A DNA stretch of 8,299 nt from Methanocorpusculum sp. (GTDB lineage Archaea; Halobacteriota; Methanomicrobia; Methanomicrobiales; Methanocorpusculaceae): NCBI GenBank assembly GCA_029987315.1, contig DALTVZ010000024.1:1-8299 (forward strand). Reading direction: 5' to 3'. The notes beneath the pieces were generated by a model that was not told the origin of the DNA, did not search any database, and was given only the letters and a program-made list of their open reading frames with translations. This document shows, piece after piece, positions 5,991-8,299 of the stretch. How positions within the stretch are numbered: position 1 is the first letter of the stretch; the number at the start of each line of letters is the position of its first letter. Made by a program: the position numbers and the translations under genes.

Positions 5991-6838
5991 CTAACACACT
6001 TTTTGCTGATGCAGAAACTGAATATTCAGACGCATCATATGCAATATTTGGCGTTCCTTTTGATGGAACGACCTCGTTCAAGGCTGGTTGTCGGGACGCA
6101 CCAGCAGCGATCCGCCAGGCATCATACAATATCGAGACCTACGATCCATATAATGACATTGAACTTCCCGAGATCCCTTTTCATGACATGGGAGACATGT
6201 ATGCAGAGTGTTTGCCTGATCTTGTGGTAGATCAGGTGGAAGATGTTGTCAGAGATCTTAGGAAAGACGGTAAAATTCCAGTCATGATCGGCGGGGAACA
6301 CTCCATTACGATCGGTGCTGTACGAGCACTTGCTCCTAAGTGGTATGTTGTCTGCGATGCCCATCTGGACATGCAGGATGAATATCGGGGATCAACATAC
6401 AATCATGACTGCGTCACGGCTCGTGTAAGCGAGGTCACGCAAAATATCATCATCATCGGAGCGCGGAGTGGTGCAAGAGAAGAGTTTGCTCGCGCAAGAG
6501 AGAAGTATCATCTCTACACAGCAGACGATGTCAGAAGCAGAGGAATACAATCAGTTCTGAAAGAAATATCAGAACTGATTGGAGTTGATCCACTGTATCT
6601 TTCTATAGATGCAGACTCGATCGACTGTTGCCTAACACCAGGTCTTGGCACCCCCGAACCGTTTGGACTGACGCCTGCCGATATCCGCGATGTTATCCGA
6701 ACTCTTGTAAAGAATGCGGTCGGATTTGATTATGTTGAAGTTCTCCCAAATGATGCAGGGCAAACTGCTATGGTCGCAGCACATCTCATTCGAGAATTCA
6801 TTGCATGCCACGCATGCAGATCAAAACAAAACGACTAA
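5978..6838 (+). CDS. speB: Agmatinase (agmatine ureohydrolase)
   Basis: A 286-residue ureohydrolase-fold enzyme that splits agmatine into putrescine and urea using two manganese ions. The metal-ligand motifs are complete: GGEHS (residues 105-109, His108), DAHLD (127-131, Asp127, His129, Asp131) and SIDADSID (209-216, Asp211 and Asp213). The loop GLGTPEPFGLT (222-232) and the early GVPFDGT (25-31) are typical. The usual DP after the last motif is DC here, a small departure. Agmatinase is preferred over arginase because of the archaeal context and overall likeness, but arginase or guanidinobutyrase activity is not strictly excluded. The ATG at 5978 is the only start that keeps the N-terminal GVPFDGT region within a normal-length protein. 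It has no Shine-Dalgarno and lies in a hairpin. It follows aIF5A by 20 bp. Comparative work on halophilic archaea has linked agmatinase to the hypusine route of this factor. Confidence 0.93.
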   Translation: MQSFSNTLFADAETEYSDASYAIFGVPFDGTTSFKAGCRDAPAAIRQASYNIETYDPYNDIELPEIPFHDMGDMYAECLPDLVVDQVEDVVRDLRKDGKIPVMIGGEHSITIGAVRALAPKWYVVCDAHLDMQDEYRGSTYNHDCVTARVSEVTQNIIIIGARSGAREEFARAREKYHLYTADDVRSRGIQSVLKEISELIGVDPLYLSIDADSIDCCLTPGLGTPEPFGLTPADIRDVIRTLVKNAVGFDYVEVLPNDAGQTAMVAAHLIREFIACHACRSKQND

Positions 6839-6875
6839 AGATCATTTCTATTGATCTTCAGCACTTTACTTTTTT
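6838..6875 (+). terminator. Stem-loop and T run after agmatinase
   Basis: AAGATCA (6838-6844) and TGATCTT (6852-6858) form a perfect 7-bp stem with a 7-base loop, starting in the stop codon. Eleven bases later comes a T6 run (6870-6875). This is a likely end of the aIF5A-agmatinase transcript. Confidence 0.5.
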
Positions 6876-6889
6876 ACAAGTGGGCGATT

Positions 6890-6898
6890 AAAAAAAAA
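6890..6898 (-). terminator. T9 terminator for the META-domain lipoprotein gene
   Basis: Read on the minus strand, nine T in a row (plus-strand A9) lie nine bases beyond the stop codon of the lipoprotein gene, as expected for archaeal U-tract termination. The convergent agmatinase transcript has its own T run just to the left. Confidence 0.5.
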
Positions 6899-6907
6899 GG
6901 ATTTGTT

Positions 6908-7627
6908 TTATCCCTGGATAAAAACCAGTAACTCTTTTCCATCTTCATCAGTGATGATCAGATTCGAGTTAATGATCGAGTAACCAGCGGATTTATTGAG
7001 CGCATTATAAAATGCAAACTCTGCCTGCATCTCCTCTTCAGTTCCTGCCATCATCGTGGAGATAATATCATCGCCAACTGACAGGGTGTTTCCAGATATC
7101 GTGTATGATCCGCCGTAGACATTGACCGGAGCCTGTCCGCCTAATGAACCGCCAGCGTTGAAGTTGATTGTGACATTAGTATCGGAGGCAAGGAGCCACT
7201 TGCCGAATAACGGCGAAGTTTCTTTAAAGGTGAGAATCACATTTTCGGAGTTGTCAGTGAACGTAAGCATTCCGTCAACGATCTTGTAACCAGTTGCGTT
7301 ATTGAGCGCGTTGTAGTACTCCTGCTCCTGTGTCATCAAATGATCAGGGCCACTCATTTTAGTAGAGCCAATGTCGCTAATGGTAAGTTTTCCTTGTGAG
7401 TCGAAAGAGATAGAGCCAAAGTAGATGTTTACACCACTGTTTCCAGAGATCTTTGAGTCGGTGATTTCAATAGAGATGATCCCATTTGTTGCTGTATTCT
7501 CAGGGCCTAAACCACTTAGAGTCCAGTTTCCATTAGGTATTTTTGTATCAGGGCTGATACATCCAGATGCAAATATTACTGCCCCGATTATTACCAGAGC
7601 GAGGAACACGATTGCTTTGTTCTTCAT
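6908..7627 (-). CDS. Predicted membrane-anchored lipoprotein with two META-like domains
   Basis: A 239-residue secreted protein. The N-terminus has a Lys-bearing start (MKNK), a hydrophobic stretch and the lipobox ASGC (residues 20-23), so it is probably cleaved and lipid-anchored at Cys23 on the outer face of the membrane. The mature part consists of two copies of a domain resembling META (HslJ-like). Copy 1 runs about 33-135 (NGNWTLSG, SGVNIYFGSISF, ISDIGSTKMSG, EQEYYNALNNATGYKIVDGMLTF). Copy 2 runs about 142-238 (GKWLLAS, PVNVYGGSYTI, ISTMMAGTEEEM, EFAFYNALNKSAGYSIINSNLII). Both lack the Cys of the GCN motif common in bacterial META domains, having Val instead. The function is unknown; META domains occur in envelope-stress and protease-inhibitor-like proteins. 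A TATA-like CTTTATGG lies about 29 bp before the ATG. The domain call is from pattern likeness only. Confidence 0.8.
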   Translation of the reverse strand: MKNKAIVFLALVIIGAVIFASGCISPDTKIPNGNWTLSGLGPENTATNGIISIEITDSKISGNSGVNIYFGSISFDSQGKLTISDIGSTKMSGPDHLMTQEQEYYNALNNATGYKIVDGMLTFTDNSENVILTFKETSPLFGKWLLASDTNVTINFNAGGSLGGQAPVNVYGGSYTISGNTLSVGDDIISTMMAGTEEEMQAEFAFYNALNKSAGYSIINSNLIITDEDGKELLVFIQG

Positions 7628-7804
7628 ACTATATCATTAGATATGATAGACCATAAAGCTGGCTTTAACTACAAAAATATTACTAGTTATATTATCATTG
7701 TTGTTCAAAAATGCAAATAATTACATACATATCATACTAATTACCACACCATAACAAAAAAGGAATGAGTAAGCAATATATTAATATCTGAATATTTGTA
7801 TACT
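7628..7804. other. AT-rich divergent intergenic region
   Basis: A 177-bp gap between the lipoprotein gene (-) and the small orphan gene (+), clearly richer in A+T than its surroundings. It holds TATA-like elements for both genes and several copies of the hexamer TATCAT. These are TATCAT at 7633, 7694 and 7730, plus the inverse ATGATA at 7644, the last pairing with 7633 as TATCATTAGATATGATA just 5 bp from the lipoprotein start. No ORF or RNA gene is seen. Confidence 0.4.
7775..7785 (+). promoter_or_regulatory. TATA box of the small orphan gene
   Basis: AATATATTAAT is centred about 26 bp before ATG 7805, the spacing for a leaderless archaeal transcript. It is the reason for preferring ATG 7805 over the TTG at 7796 as the start. 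Confidence 0.45.
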
Positions 7805-8101
7805 ATGTGCCTGATGAATACAAAAAAGGACGATATTGTTGGTACATGGTATGCAGACCAGGAGTATTTTTACTCGGGATCCTACTTTAATTTGAAATAT
7901 GTTTTCGCATCGGATAGGACCGTGACAGAATTCTGGTATGACCTCACGGATGATATACTTCAACGGAAGTATGACCTGTTCTGGGAGAGAGACGAGGATG
8001 GAGAATATACATTGAATGATGGAAAAGAATATAGAAAGTATACGATAATCAATTCGAAACTATGCGATGTAGACTTTAAGCTATATTACCACCGCAAATA
8101 A
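7805..8101 (+). CDS. Small hypothetical protein, possibly a lipocalin-like beta fold
   Basis: A 98-residue protein of unknown function. It is rich in aromatic and charged residues and begins MCLMNTKKDDIVGTWYADQ. The early IVGTW, then a strand-like pattern (YFNLKYVFASDRTVTEFWYD, later YTIINSKLCDVDFKLYYHRK), is reminiscent of small lipocalin-like or calycin domains that begin with GTW. That is a pattern impression and not a family identification. No signal peptide or membrane span is visible, so it is probably cytoplasmic. The start is taken at ATG 7805 because of the TATA box; ATG 7814 would also be acceptable, giving 95 residues. Codon use is more AT-rich than that of the central genes, and it stands alone between the lipoprotein gene and the 5S gene. 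A recently acquired or fast-evolving gene is possible. A T-rich tract follows the stop. Confidence 0.6.
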   Translation: MCLMNTKKDDIVGTWYADQEYFYSGSYFNLKYVFASDRTVTEFWYDLTDDILQRKYDLFWERDEDGEYTLNDGKEYRKYTIINSKLCDVDFKLYYHRK

Positions 8102-8111
8102 TTCTCATCTA

Positions 8112-8129
8112 CTTTTTTGTTTTCTTCTT
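8112..8129 (+). terminator. T-rich tract after the small orphan gene
   Basis: CTTTTTTGTTTTCTTCTTT begins about ten bases past the stop codon, with T6 at 8113-8118 and further T clusters. It fits archaeal U-tract termination. Confidence 0.5.
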
Positions 8130-8140
8130 TGGTGTATGCT

Positions 8141-8158
8141 GGATACCGCACGGTACCC
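8141..8158. repeat. Short inverted repeat
   Basis: GGATACCG and CGGTACCC face each other across CA, with one mismatch in eight. It lies between two convergent terminator zones. It may be a protein-binding palindrome, a hairpin or chance. Confidence 0.3.
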
Positions 8159-8202
8159 GGATAAATCAGAGAAGATAACAAAAAAACATGGCTACCACTC
8201 AT

Positions 8203-8246
8203 AGCAAAAAAAAACACAAAACAAAAACATCTCATAAGTAATAAAA
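8203..8246 (-). terminator. T-rich terminator zone downstream of the 5S rRNA gene
   Basis: On the minus strand, leaving the 5S 3' end, the sequence gives TTTT, then T5, T4 and finally T9 (plus-strand A tracts at 8243-8246, 8223-8227, 8218-8221 and 8206-8214). Repeated U tracts of this kind are typical ends of strongly transcribed archaeal rRNA units. A second T run appears further on (A7 at 8181-8186 region). Confidence 0.5.
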
Positions 8247-8251
8247 GGGGG

Positions 8252-8299
8252 GGTGCAGCGTTGACCAGTTCCCGAGAATTCGCATATCTCAGTACAATG
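8252..8299 (-). rRNA. rrf: 5S ribosomal RNA, 3' part only
   Basis: The minus strand here reads GTACTGAGATATGCGAA, then TTCTCGGGAACTGG, then TCAACGCTGCACC. This follows the 3' part of archaeal 5S rRNA: the GUACUG..GxGxGCGAG loop, the pyrimidine-GGGAA strand that pairs back to it (GAGA with UCUC), and a 3' end of the ..CGCxGCACC type. The 5' two-thirds lie beyond the right edge. The 3' end is put at about 8252 by analogy; a G7 tract on plus (C7 on minus, 8247-8253) makes it uncertain by a few bases. T-rich sequence follows, as expected after an rRNA gene. It probably ends a 16S-23S-5S operon coming from the right, though 5S genes can stand alone. Recognised by memory of the consensus, not by alignment. 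Confidence 0.75.

Noticed and set aside
7796..7804. TTG start for the small orphan gene
   Set aside because: ATG 7805 is three codons downstream and lies at the right distance from the TATA box.
8188..8241. A tiny Lys/His-rich ORF, MATTHSKKKHKTKTSHK
   Set aside because: Its lysine codons are simply the complement of the T tracts that end the 5S transcript on the other strand, which explains the sequence better than a coding role. A TATA-like ATAAAT lies about 25 bp upstream, so it is not fully excluded.
1..8299. CRISPR arrays, insertion sequences, tRNA genes or phage genes
   Set aside because: I saw no regularly spaced repeats, transposase motifs, terminal repeats, tRNA cloverleaf signatures or phage proteins on either strand.

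Overview
The window looks like a piece of a methanogenic euryarchaeon chromosome. A member of the Methanomicrobiales, perhaps close to Methanocorpusculum, is my best guess from gene content alone. The archaeal marks are a hypusine-type translation factor aIF5A, a geranylgeranyl reductase for ether-lipid saturation paired with a small ferredoxin, a DUF169 protein common in methanogens, archaeal TATA-like boxes about 25 bp ahead of several start codons, and part of an archaeal-type 5S rRNA. Genes are tightly packed, with no sign of phage, transposon or CRISPR in most of the window.

Layout, left to right. (1) The 3' part of a DHH/DHHA1 phosphoesterase gene (+), cut by the window edge. (2) A fused 2x[4Fe-4S] ferredoxin-nitroreductase (+). 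(3) Converging on it, a two-gene minus-strand operon of a 60-residue dicluster ferredoxin and a geranylgeranyl reductase, overlapping by ATGA. (4) Divergent from that operon, a 36-residue single-span membrane protein (+) with its own TATA box. (5) A DUF169 protein (-). (6) An inositol-monophosphatase-family gene followed by NAD kinase (-), overlapping by ATGA; the order matches the fused NADP phosphatase/NAD kinase of Methanocaldococcus. (7) Divergent from these, aIF5A followed by agmatinase (+). (8) A lipoprotein with two META-like domains (-). (9) An AT-rich gap and a small orphan gene (+). (10) A T-rich terminator zone and the 3' end of a 5S rRNA gene (-) running off the right edge.

How the parts fit. 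The ferredoxin probably feeds electrons to the geranylgeranyl reductase. The phosphatase/kinase pair probably sets the NAD/NADP balance from both sides. Agmatinase makes putrescine, a route toward the polyamine used to build hypusine on aIF5A, so those two genes share a metabolic purpose. Between aIF5A and agmatinase lies a perfect 9-bp inverted repeat followed by a T run. It covers the agmatinase start codon and is the most unusual regulatory-looking structure here.

No clearly new defence or mobile system is visible. The less-explained items are the 36-residue membrane protein, the small orphan protein near the right end, the CX3C spacing in the ferredoxin, and the hairpin over the agmatinase start.
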